Positions 6,511 to 13,502 of a DNA stretch of 15,063 nucleotides are shown here, piece after piece (position 1 is the stretch's first letter; every line of letters begins with the position of its first letter). A program made the position numbers and the translations under genes. This stretch comes from Alphaproteobacteria bacterium (lineage in GTDB: Bacteria; Pseudomonadota; Alphaproteobacteria; Rickettsiales; JAFLCR01): the NCBI GenBank assembly GCA_017302755.1, contig JAFLCR010000002.1, forward strand, positions 1-15,063, written 5' to 3'. The notes beneath the pieces are model-generated. The model did no database searches. It was not told where the DNA came from and saw nothing but the letters and a program-made list of their open reading frames with translations.

Positions 6511-7487
6511 CGCCCTTCCGCCATCAGCTCCATGACGGCCTGGCGCACGGCGACGCCCATCTCCACCTGGTCGAGAATGAGGCTGCGGCCCACGGAGTCG
6601 GCCATATCGGAATCGATCTGCACGCCGCGGATCACCGGGCCGGGATCGAGGATAATCGCCTCCGGCTTGGCGTGCGAGAATTTTTCACGGTTCAGGCCGT
6701 AATAATGGAAATATTCGCGCACGCTCGGCACGTAGCTGCCCTGCATGCGCTCGGTCTGCAGGCGCAGCGTCATGACGGCGTCGGCATCTTTCAGGCCCTT
6801 GCGCATGTCATGATGAATCTCGGCGCCTTCCTCCTCCAGGAACGCACGCAGGAATTTCGGCATCAGGGAGGGCGGGGCCACCACGCGCACCGTGGCGCCC
6901 ATTTTTTTCAGCAGCAGCAGGTTGGAATGGGCGACGCGGCTGTGGAGAATATCGCCGCAGATGGTCACGGTCAGCCCGTCGATCCTGCCGATCCTGCGGC
7001 GGATGGTGAGGGCGTCGAGCAGCGCCTGGGTGGGGTGTTCGTTGGTGCCGTCGCCGCCATTGATGACCGAGCATTTCACTTTCTGCGCCAGCAGGTGCAC
7101 CGCGCCGGACTCGGAATGGCGCACGGCAATAAAATCCGGCTGCATGGCGTTCAGCGTCATGGCGGTGTCGATGAGCGTCTCGCCTTTCTTGACCGACGAG
7201 TTGCCCACCGAAATGTTGATGACGTCCGCGCCCAGCCGCTTGCCTGCAAGCTCGAATGAGGTGCGGGTGCGGGTCGAATCCTCGAAGAACAGGTTGATGA
7301 GCGTGAGGCCTCGCAGGGAGGACTGCTTCTTGTCGCGCGCGCGGTTTTTCTCCACATGCTGTTCCGCCCTGTCCAGTACGGCGGTAATATCGGCCCGGCT
7401 CAAGGGGCGGATGCTGAGCAAGTGGCGGTGCTGAAAGGAAACCATACGGGCGCCACCATAATTTTGTCTAGGCATTCTGCCAAGCAT
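6507..7487 (-). CDS. pyrB: Aspartate carbamoyltransferase catalytic chain
   Basis: Catalyses carbamoyl phosphate + L-aspartate to N-carbamoyl-L-aspartate, the committed step of de novo UMP synthesis, in the cytoplasm. The carbamoyl-phosphate loop FFEDSTRTRTSFE (68-79), the HPTQALLD motif (151-158), GDILHSRVAHSN (178-189) and the aspartate-side LRLQTERM (241-248) are all present. One oddity is LDPGPVIRGVQID (280-292), where the family usually has HPGP followed by N-R. Length (326) is slightly long: the conserved region starts at residue 17, and ATG 7475 or ATG 7445 (MVSFQHRHLL) are alternative starts. ATG 7487 has GGGGAGG about 10 nt upstream and is kept. Neither a pyrC-like gene nor pyrI is adjacent. 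The start lies 18 bp from that of the divergent TPR gene, so promoters must overlap coding sequence unless the later start is real. Confidence 0.96.
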   Translation of the reverse strand: MLGRMPRQNYGGARMVSFQHRHLLSIRPLSRADITAVLDRAEQHVEKNRARDKKQSSLRGLTLINLFFEDSTRTRTSFELAGKRLGADVINISVGNSSVKKGETLIDTAMTLNAMQPDFIAVRHSESGAVHLLAQKVKCSVINGGDGTNEHPTQALLDALTIRRRIGRIDGLTVTICGDILHSRVAHSNLLLLKKMGATVRVVAPPSLMPKFLRAFLEEEGAEIHHDMRKGLKDADAVMTLRLQTERMQGSYVPSVREYFHYYGLNREKFSHAKPEAIILDPGPVIRGVQIDSDMADSVGRSLILDQVEMGVAVRQAVMELMAEGR

Positions 7488-7505
7488 TTAGTATGAATCC
7501 TCCCC

Positions 7506-8537
7506 ATGCTTCGTCTTCTTTCCGCCCTTTTTCTTTGCCTTCCCCTGCTGGCCGCCTGTGCGGATAGGATGCAGGTGGCTGAAAACGTGAAAAAAGACGT
7601 CGAAAAGGCCAAGGGGCCGGAAATCGCCGGTATCAGCGACACTGTGCTGGCCAGCGTGGAAGCGGCGGAAAAGGCCGGGGACTACGAAAAGGCGATCAGC
7701 ATCCTCACCCCGTTCGCAACAGGGCAGGAGGTCAAGGACGAGCGCCTGCTGTCCCGTTATGCGGGCCTGTTGCGCAAAGCCAGGAAATTCGACGAGGCCA
7801 TCCGTTATTACAACCGCGTGCTGGCTATTAAGCCGGAGGATATCGACGCTCTTGAAGGCAAGGCGCTGTCCCTGGTTGATAAGGGCCAGTTGGACGAGGC
7901 CGACCCGGTACTTACTAAAGTCATCTCGAAGGACAATAAACGCTGGAAAGCGTTGAACGCTGCGGGTATTTCCTTCTCCCTGCGCAACCGCATCAACGAA
8001 GCGCTGCAATATTATAAAGCTGCGCTGGAAGTAAGCCCAAACAACGTCACCGTGCTGAACAATATCGGCCTTGCCATGGCTTTCAACCGCGATTTCGAGA
8101 ACGCCACGACGTTCCTGGAGCGTGCCCGCTCGCTCGCCACGGATGAATTCATCAAGAAGCGGCTGGATCTTAATTTGTCCCTGGTGCACGGCATCGCGGG
8201 CAATATGGAAAAGGCGGAGCAATACGCCCGCCCGCATCTCTCGCAGCCTGCGCTCTATAATAACATGGGGCTTTACGCTTACCTCAACAAAAACGAGGAT
8301 GTGGCTAAAAGCTATCTGAACATGGCGCTGTCGGGCAGCGTACTTTATTACGACAAGGCCTGGAAGAATCTCGAAACGATGACAAAGGGCGGTGCGCCAG
8401 CTAAGCCAGAGAAAACATCTGGTTCCAAGGCAGTCAAAGTGCCGCAGGAAGAGGGTAAATCAGGCAAGAAAACTGACGATAAAAAGAGCGAAGGCGGAAA
8501 AAAACCGACGGCCGGGGTGCTTAAGGCGCCGGATTGA
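7506..8537 (+). CDS. TPR lipoprotein, TadD-like
   Basis: The N-terminus MLRLLSALFLCLPLLAAC is a lipoprotein signal with lipobox LAAC and lipidated Cys18, so the mature protein should be anchored to a membrane facing the periplasm. Residues about 45-280 are tetratricopeptide repeats, for example YAGLLRKARKFDEAIRYYNR, KALSLVDKGQLDEADPVL, AAGISFSLRNRINEALQYYK and LNNIGLAMAFNRDFENATTF. The block from about 218 to 270 (LDLNLSLVHGIAGNMEKAEQ, then LYNNMGLYAYL) resembles the C-terminal part of TadD, the pilotin-like TPR lipoprotein of Flp/Tad pili. No other tad gene is in the window, so a pilus role is only inferred. Residues 294-343 form a Lys/Gly/Pro-rich, probably disordered tail. No clear ribosome-binding site precedes 7506, but the signal peptide fixes the start. 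Its TGA abuts the stop of the convergent dehydrogenase. Confidence 0.85.
   Translation: MLRLLSALFLCLPLLAACADRMQVAENVKKDVEKAKGPEIAGISDTVLASVEAAEKAGDYEKAISILTPFATGQEVKDERLLSRYAGLLRKARKFDEAIRYYNRVLAIKPEDIDALEGKALSLVDKGQLDEADPVLTKVISKDNKRWKALNAAGISFSLRNRINEALQYYKAALEVSPNNVTVLNNIGLAMAFNRDFENATTFLERARSLATDEFIKKRLDLNLSLVHGIAGNMEKAEQYARPHLSQPALYNNMGLYAYLNKNEDVAKSYLNMALSGSVLYYDKAWKNLETMTKGGAPAKPEKTSGSKAVKVPQEEGKSGKKTDDKKSEGGKKPTAGVLKAPD
8498..8532 (-). terminator. Intrinsic terminator for the YdfG-type gene, inside the TPR gene's 3' end
   Basis: On the minus strand, CCGGCGCC (8532-8525), an 11-nt loop and GGCCGTCGG (8513-8505) pair over eight positions with one G-T and one bulged C. They are followed at once by seven Ts (8504-8498). 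It starts 5 nt after the dehydrogenase stop codon and is made from codons of the lysine-rich tail of the convergent lipoprotein. Confidence 0.65.
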
Positions 8538-9287
8538 TCAGCTCTTGCGGCTTACCGCAAACGGCGAAAACGCTTGTTCCACAGGCATGACTTCCACACG
8601 GTTGATATTCACATGCGCGGGCCTGGAGGCGCACCACAGCGCGATCTCGGCGATATCTTCCGCCGAAAGGGGCTTCATGCCCTGATACACGCTGTCCGCT
8701 TTTGCCTGGTCACCGCCAAAGCGCACGACGGAAAACTCAGTTTCCACCATGCCCGGCTCGATATTGGTAACCCGCACGTTCGTGCCGAGAAGGTCGGCTT
8801 TGAGATTCAGCGTGAACTGCGCAAGAAACGCCTTGGTAGCGCCATAAACATTGCCACCGGGATAGGGGTAGCTGCCCGCTATCGAGCCGAGATTGATAAC
8901 ATGCCCCCGGTTGCGTTCGACCATCCCGGGCAGCACGGCGCGGGTGACGCGCAGCAGGCCGGTGATATTCGTCTCGATCATGCGCTCCCAATTCTCGATG
9001 GCGGTTTTGTACGCGGGTTCCAGCCCGAGAGCCAGGCCGGCGTTATTAAGCAGCACATCAATTTCCTGGAATTCTTTGGGAAGATCCCGAAGTGCAGCGG
9101 CGATGGATTCCGGATCCGTGATATCCATTGTAGCCGCATGACATTGATCGCCCAATTGATGTTGCAGCTTCAAGAGTCGATCATTGCGACGTGCTGTAAC
9201 GATTACACGGTATCCGGCATCACGAAACAACGCAGCCGCAGCCATGCCGATGCCTGAACTCGCGCCGGTAATGAGAATGCAACTCAT
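8538..9287 (-). CDS. ydfG: Short-chain dehydrogenase/reductase, YdfG type (NADP-dependent)
   Basis: A classical 249-residue SDR. TGASSGIG (7-14) is the dinucleotide loop, ARR (32-34) favours NADP over NAD, NNAG is at 81-84, Asn107 at ETNITG, and the catalytic set is Ser135, Tyr148 and Lys152 (YGATK). The resemblance to E. coli YdfG is close over the whole length: DVLLNNAGLALGLEPA, TRAVLPGMVERNRGHVIN, PGGNVYGATKAF, IEPGMVETEFS and RPAHVNINRVEVMPV. YdfG oxidises L-allo-threonine and 3-hydroxy acids and reduces malonic semialdehyde; the same range is inferred here. Start ATG 9287 begins right at the Rossmann strand; no strong ribosome-binding site is visible. The stop codon abuts that of the TPR gene in a TGATCA palindrome, and a T7 terminator follows after 5 nt. 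Confidence 0.9.
   Translation of the reverse strand: MSCILITGASSGIGMAAAALFRDAGYRVIVTARRNDRLLKLQHQLGDQCHAATMDITDPESIAAALRDLPKEFQEIDVLLNNAGLALGLEPAYKTAIENWERMIETNITGLLRVTRAVLPGMVERNRGHVINLGSIAGSYPYPGGNVYGATKAFLAQFTLNLKADLLGTNVRVTNIEPGMVETEFSVVRFGGDQAKADSVYQGMKPLSAEDIAEIALWCASRPAHVNINRVEVMPVEQAFSPFAVSRKS
8545..8560. other. Perfect 6-bp stem-loop at the TPR / ydfG junction
   Basis: TTGCGG (8545-8550), loop CTTA and CCGCAA (8555-8560) form an exact hairpin 7 nt after the TPR stop codon, within the last codons of ydfG. Neither side has a T-run, so it is not a standard intrinsic terminator, though it could shield the 3' end of the TPR transcript. Confidence 0.35.
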
Positions 9288-9348
9288 GTCAGATTAAATC
9301 GCTATAATAACAGCTTGGCAGAATGGGTTTCATGAATAAAGCCATGCT

Positions 9349-9375
9349 CTGTCACATTTATTTAATTTTTATAAT
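9349..9375 (+). promoter_or_regulatory. Candidate sigma-70-type promoter for the 1353-residue gene
   Basis: The 153-bp divergent gap between ydfG and the large gene is AT-rich. A perfect TATAAT lies at 9370-9375, with CTGTCA (9349-9354) 15 bp upstream as an imperfect -35 at short spacing. Transcription from it would give a leader of about 60 nt. A second TATAAT at 9303-9308 has no obvious -35 on the plus strand. Confidence 0.4.
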
Positions 9376-9440
9376 GAGAGAAAATTTGATTCTAATAACA
9401 GGGTTGTACCAAAAGAGCGCGCAGGGAGCACGGAAAAAAC

Positions 9441-12400
9441 ATGGTTTACGATATTCAGTCCAGCACCGCGGAATCGGCTTTGACATACCCAAGCCTGACG
9501 TTGCGGGGGCTTGGCGGGTTAATGCGGAGTTTAGGCATCGAAGCTAGCAGCGGTTTCGAAAAAGAAGCCTTCACCTTTTCGCCTTTCGATATTTACACCC
9601 TCTTTAATTCGGATTGCCCGACCCTTGTTCTGGCTTATGAGCTGGCTTTCAAAAGAATGGATCAGCGCATTCTGCTGAACGCACTGCAAACGGCGCCCCG
9701 GGATAATGATGAAACCGACGTACAGTTCGTAGAACGCGTTTCCGGTGAATTCATCACCAAGTACAAGCGCAGCTTCGATACCTTCCTGGAGGCGGATGGC
9801 GCCATCCGCGAAGGGGCGGCGGTAAACGACGAAAAACTGAAAGTGTTTCGCCAGGCACTGCGTGACCGCCTGGAAGGGCAAAAGGAGCGCTATGAATGGC
9901 AGCTGGCTTTTCATGATGCGATTCAGCGCCGCGACATTGAGGTTCTCATAGAGCTGGGGCATTCCGATGCCGCAATCGAAAGGCTTCTGGTGGAGTTGCG
10001 CAAGGAACGCGACGCTCTTAACGAAGGAGTCCACGTAAACGGGGATAGAGAGCATCACGAATCGCGCATTCATGAACTTTTGGGTAAAATCTCGGAAGCC
10101 TATCATGTGGGTTTGCCGGTCATCACTGAAACTGGCGTGGGTTTGGCCGAGGGAACCTTCATTTCGACCGCGCTTGCCAATACCGGCCTCGACAGCATGA
10201 AAGGGCTGGCCCAGGAAATTTACGACCGCAAGCGCGCGGCGGAGATTCTGGAAGGCATGAATCAGCTTCAGCATCAATTGCTGGATGCTTCCGGAAACGC
10301 CCGCGCCGATCTCGACAGCGTGGAGATTGCGCGGATTCTTTCGGATTACGGGCTTTTCACCATGCTCGGGCAGCTCATGTCCGATCCGCATGAGGTGGCG
10401 CGCCAGCGGGCGCTGCTTCCTCGCGAGGTGACGGACGCGTTGGGACTGCCGCCCGAGGATGCGCGTGACCATCTTCAGATCAACCGCGCCATCGCCGCCG
10501 GCCAGCTGACTGTCAAACCTCTCAAAGAGGAACTGCTTAAGATTCTTGGCAGCGAGGAAGAAGTCGAAAAATGGATCGCCTTCAGCCTGACCTGCGGCTA
10601 CTCGGCTATTGCCGGCTCGGCGTTTAATGAAGCAATCCGTGGTGTTACCGGAGGCAGAACCCTGGAAGACCAGCAGGTGAGCGAAGCGGAAGTGCTGCGG
10701 ATTATTCAGAATAAGTTCCAGCAGGAGCCGGTGATCGTGTTCGCGGCGCTGGTGCACCACCTCCAGAATTTCTGTCTGCTGAATCTTTCGGGCGGGGCTT
10801 TTGACCGTCGCGAAGGGGAGCCATCCCCGCTTTACGCGGCGCTGAAGGATCCGAGCCAGCGTGATGCCGCCATGGAAAGGCTGCGTGAAACGCAGCTCTG
10901 GAAGGCGGTGACCGCACCGACGCCCCAAGCGCGTGAAGAGGCGAGCAAAGCCGTGGCATACAGCGAATACCGTGGCGAATCCCTGGAGGATGTGCTGGAG
11001 CACTACAAAAAGCGCGCTGTAAATCTCATGGTGCGCTTGGGAATTTCTCCTTCCGAGGGGGAAGCCTGGGCGGAAATCGACCGCCAGCTCCATGCAAAAG
11101 ACCCGGCGAATGCCGCCATAAGCGACATTCTGCTGCTTCAGGAATGGCTGGAGCGTCGGGTGCGCGGGGTGAGCGCCGAAGCTCTGGTTAAAAATGCAGA
11201 AGCGCATGAGCGTCTTTACGGCGAAGACCTGCGGATGAGGGGGGCGGAAATCGACCGCAAGCTGGCGTTGCTCGGCACGGCGGAAGAACCTGGAAAATGG
11301 GGCCGCTCGCAGATCTTCCAGGAGTTCCAGTCTCAGCTGGAAGAAACGCTCAGAACGGCGGTTGAAGCGAAGGAAGAGCGCATCAGCTCTTTTCTATCCG
11401 AGAATTTCAGCGCGGCGGACGAAGAACGCATTCGCCGCGCACTGCTGAAAGCGCGGGACGTGTATTACGGCCATAAGATGTCCGCGGTCGGTTTCACGGA
11501 TACGTGGGATTATGTGCATCATTTCGTCGTGCACGCCATGATCCGCGAGGGCGTCGGCGATCTTTACCCGCAGGTTCGTGATGGCATCGGCCAGATCCTG
11601 GTGGAGACATTCTCCACCCGCGCCACGTCGCCCAGCGAAGCGTTCGAGGAGATTGTTCGCACCACGTATTTCGAGGCTTATACCGCCCTGTGGAAGGCGA
11701 ACCAGGCGCAGTTGATAAGGGAGGATACCCCCGAATTCGATGCGTATGCGTCCGCCATCGACAAGCTTCTGCGTGCCGGCTATTTCCCCCTTGAGAAAAA
11801 GGAGGCGATAGTTACGGAATTTGCCAGGGCGCGCGAACGCTTTTATGAGGCAAAACTTGAAAATCCCCTCGAGGCGAAAGTGGAAAGCTATGTCTGGCAG
11901 GCGCTCGGCAATGCGCAACCCGCAATCGACCAAGCCGAACTCGGGGCTGATTTCGAGGCGGTGCAGCAGGAGGCGCTGCTGATCGCGAGAAAGCCCCATC
12001 CCAGAACCGCGTACAGAAATTTGCCGGCCCCTGGCGAGCTTCTGGAGAACATCCACCGCGAGGGCGGCGGTATCAACGCGATTGAGATCGTTTTCCATCG
12101 CCTTCCTCCGGAAATAGTGGCTCAAATGGACGTGGGCGTGAAGCCTGCCATTGAGCAGAAATCCATGGAGCTGATGGGTGTGCTCTTTTCCACTGATAGC
12201 GCGGCGGGGCTTCCTGGGGTCGGCGGCCACCGTCACCGCTCCAGGGAATACCTGATGAAGCTTGACCCCGCTACCATTGAGCGCGATAGCTTCATGGGCT
12301 TCGATGTTCCTAAGGAGAACGGCACGAAGCGGGTCAGCACGGTCACGCGTTGGCAGCCCGATCCGTCCGGTAAGGATGGAAACGTTGCGGTGGTGTACGG

Positions 12401-13502
12401 CTGCTCGGCTGCGGACGGCAATCTGAACGATAGCGCAGCCTATGCGTTGCTCGCCAGCATGCAGGCCACGCCAGAGCTTCTGGCGCTTTTCTGCCCGGAA
12501 GAATCCGATATCATTCGCCTGGGTGTGCAGGCCGCGCCGAACTACAACGCGGCCATCAACCCGCTCAACGACCGCATCCTGGCGCGCAGCGGCCACATGC
12601 TCCGTCTGCTCGACGGGCAGGCGAATCCTTTGCACAATCGTTATGAGCTGCGGCTGCCGGGGGCAATGGCGAATGCCTATGACGTGGAAACCGGCATGAC
12701 GATTTTCGACTTGCTGGCCAATGCAAACCAATATGCGGATTTCATTCATGCGCATAAAGGCAATGTGAATCAAACAAGCAGTTCGCAGATTGTAGAGGCG
12801 CTTGCTGATTTGAAAGCGCTGGCCTCGGAATCCGCAGTGCTCCGCCCGCACATGGAAAACGCCGAAAGTCAAGGATATGGCTTTGCAGCCGCATTGCATG
12901 CGGCGAAGGTTGAGCTTTTCTCCGATCTCCAGAGCGTGCTTGGCGAAGCAACCCTGAGATCCCTGCGCTCAGGAAGAGATTTGCTGGCAAAACTTCATGA
13001 TCATTCCGACCAACTATCTTCCGGTGATCTGCTCCAAAGGCTGAACGAGGATTATGGAAACAGCCTGCCCCTGTTGCTGGATCTCATGGTGAAGTTCCAT
13101 AACCACGACATGGCGGTGATCGCTCTGCTTGATGCGCCTGAAGAGGTGCAGAGGAAGCAGGCGGCGCTCTTGGCCGACCTGGTGGATGCGGGTTATGTAA
13201 AGCCTGGCGATTATGCCGCCAGGTTGCGCGGAGAAGGTGAATACGCCCATCTCATTCGCCGCGAGAACGGCGAGCTGCGTGAGTTGATGTATGATGGCGT
13301 TCCCGCGGGCGAAGGCAAGCTGGCCGTGCCGCATGCTCTTGCAGATTCGTATCGTGCTGCCGAAGGCCATGCCGAGGTGGTGGAAAAACTCAACGAGAGC
13401 AAGAGCAGCGAAACCGGCTTGATGCACATCGTCACCAAGCACGCGCTTTCCCAAGCGAAAGACGAAGGCAGGCAGCACATGGCGGCGAGAATGGCGGCTT
13501 AG
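9441..13502 (+). CDS. Uncharacterised 1353-residue protein
   Basis: I cannot assign this to a family. It is one uninterrupted frame of good coding character. There is no signal peptide, no membrane segment, no lipobox, and no Walker, kinase, protease or nuclease motif that I can see. Residues about 90-870 are strongly helical and charged (Glu/Ala/Arg-rich, e.g. SEEEVEKWIA, LEETLRTAVEAKEERISSFL, EERIRRALLKARDVYYG). Residues about 870-1110 differ, with mixed strand/helix character and more Gly, Asn and His. They include GGHRHRSREY (928-937), VAVVYGCSAADGN (982-994) and NYNAAINPLNDRILARSG (1034-1051), which look like the conserved core. The tail (1110-1353) is helical again. ATG 9441 has AGGGAG 12 nt upstream and GGA 6 nt upstream. 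It diverges from ydfG and overlaps the mazG stop by 4 nt. A cytoplasmic enzyme, scaffold or secreted effector are all possible. Confidence 0.8.
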   Translation: MVYDIQSSTAESALTYPSLTLRGLGGLMRSLGIEASSGFEKEAFTFSPFDIYTLFNSDCPTLVLAYELAFKRMDQRILLNALQTAPRDNDETDVQFVERVSGEFITKYKRSFDTFLEADGAIREGAAVNDEKLKVFRQALRDRLEGQKERYEWQLAFHDAIQRRDIEVLIELGHSDAAIERLLVELRKERDALNEGVHVNGDREHHESRIHELLGKISEAYHVGLPVITETGVGLAEGTFISTALANTGLDSMKGLAQEIYDRKRAAEILEGMNQLQHQLLDASGNARADLDSVEIARILSDYGLFTMLGQLMSDPHEVARQRALLPREVTDALGLPPEDARDHLQINRAIAAGQLTVKPLKEELLKILGSEEEVEKWIAFSLTCGYSAIAGSAFNEAIRGVTGGRTLEDQQVSEAEVLRIIQNKFQQEPVIVFAALVHHLQNFCLLNLSGGAFDRREGEPSPLYAALKDPSQRDAAMERLRETQLWKAVTAPTPQAREEASKAVAYSEYRGESLEDVLEHYKKRAVNLMVRLGISPSEGEAWAEIDRQLHAKDPANAAISDILLLQEWLERRVRGVSAEALVKNAEAHERLYGEDLRMRGAEIDRKLALLGTAEEPGKWGRSQIFQEFQSQLEETLRTAVEAKEERISSFLSENFSAADEERIRRALLKARDVYYGHKMSAVGFTDTWDYVHHFVVHAMIREGVGDLYPQVRDGIGQILVETFSTRATSPSEAFEEIVRTTYFEAYTALWKANQAQLIREDTPEFDAYASAIDKLLRAGYFPLEKKEAIVTEFARARERFYEAKLENPLEAKVESYVWQALGNAQPAIDQAELGADFEAVQQEALLIARKPHPRTAYRNLPAPGELLENIHREGGGINAIEIVFHRLPPEIVAQMDVGVKPAIEQKSMELMGVLFSTDSAAGLPGVGGHRHRSREYLMKLDPATIERDSFMGFDVPKENGTKRVSTVTRWQPDPSGKDGNVAVVYGCSAADGNLNDSAAYALLASMQATPELLALFCPEESDIIRLGVQAAPNYNAAINPLNDRILARSGHMLRLLDGQANPLHNRYELRLPGAMANAYDVETGMTIFDLLANANQYADFIHAHKGNVNQTSSSQIVEALADLKALASESAVLRPHMENAESQGYGFAAALHAAKVELFSDLQSVLGEATLRSLRSGRDLLAKLHDHSDQLSSGDLLQRLNEDYGNSLPLLLDLMVKFHNHDMAVIALLDAPEEVQRKQAALLADLVDAGYVKPGDYAARLRGEGEYAHLIRRENGELRELMYDGVPAGEGKLAVPHALADSYRAAEGHAEVVEKLNESKSSETGLMHIVTKHALSQAKDEGRQHMAARMAA

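Noticed and set aside
7488..8237. Minus-strand open frame of 249 codons opposite the TPR lipoprotein gene
   Set aside because: The plus-strand frame has a lipobox and clear TPRs; this is its mirror image and also collides with the pyrB start.
7473..9325. 13-mer GCTTGGCAGAATG shared, in opposite orientation, between the pyrB start (7485-7473) and the ydfG upstream gap (9313-9325)
   Set aside because: One or more 13-bp matches are expected by chance in a window of this size; TTGGCA could be a -35, but no convincing -10 follows at either site.
9323..9547. 74-codon plus-strand frame running into the start of the 1353-residue gene
   Set aside because: No ribosome-binding site, low-complexity hydrophobic start, and more than 100 nt overlap with the real gene in another frame.
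9531..11207. Minus-strand open frame of 558 codons opposite the 1353-residue gene
   Set aside because: It is antisense to a continuous gene of better coding character, is rich in His/Gln/Arg/Phe without motifs, and has no ribosome-binding site or promoter of its own. It is a by-product of GC-rich codon use.
11394..12899. Minus-strand open frame of 501 codons opposite the same gene
   Set aside because: Same reasons: antisense, unusual composition, no domain, no initiation signals.
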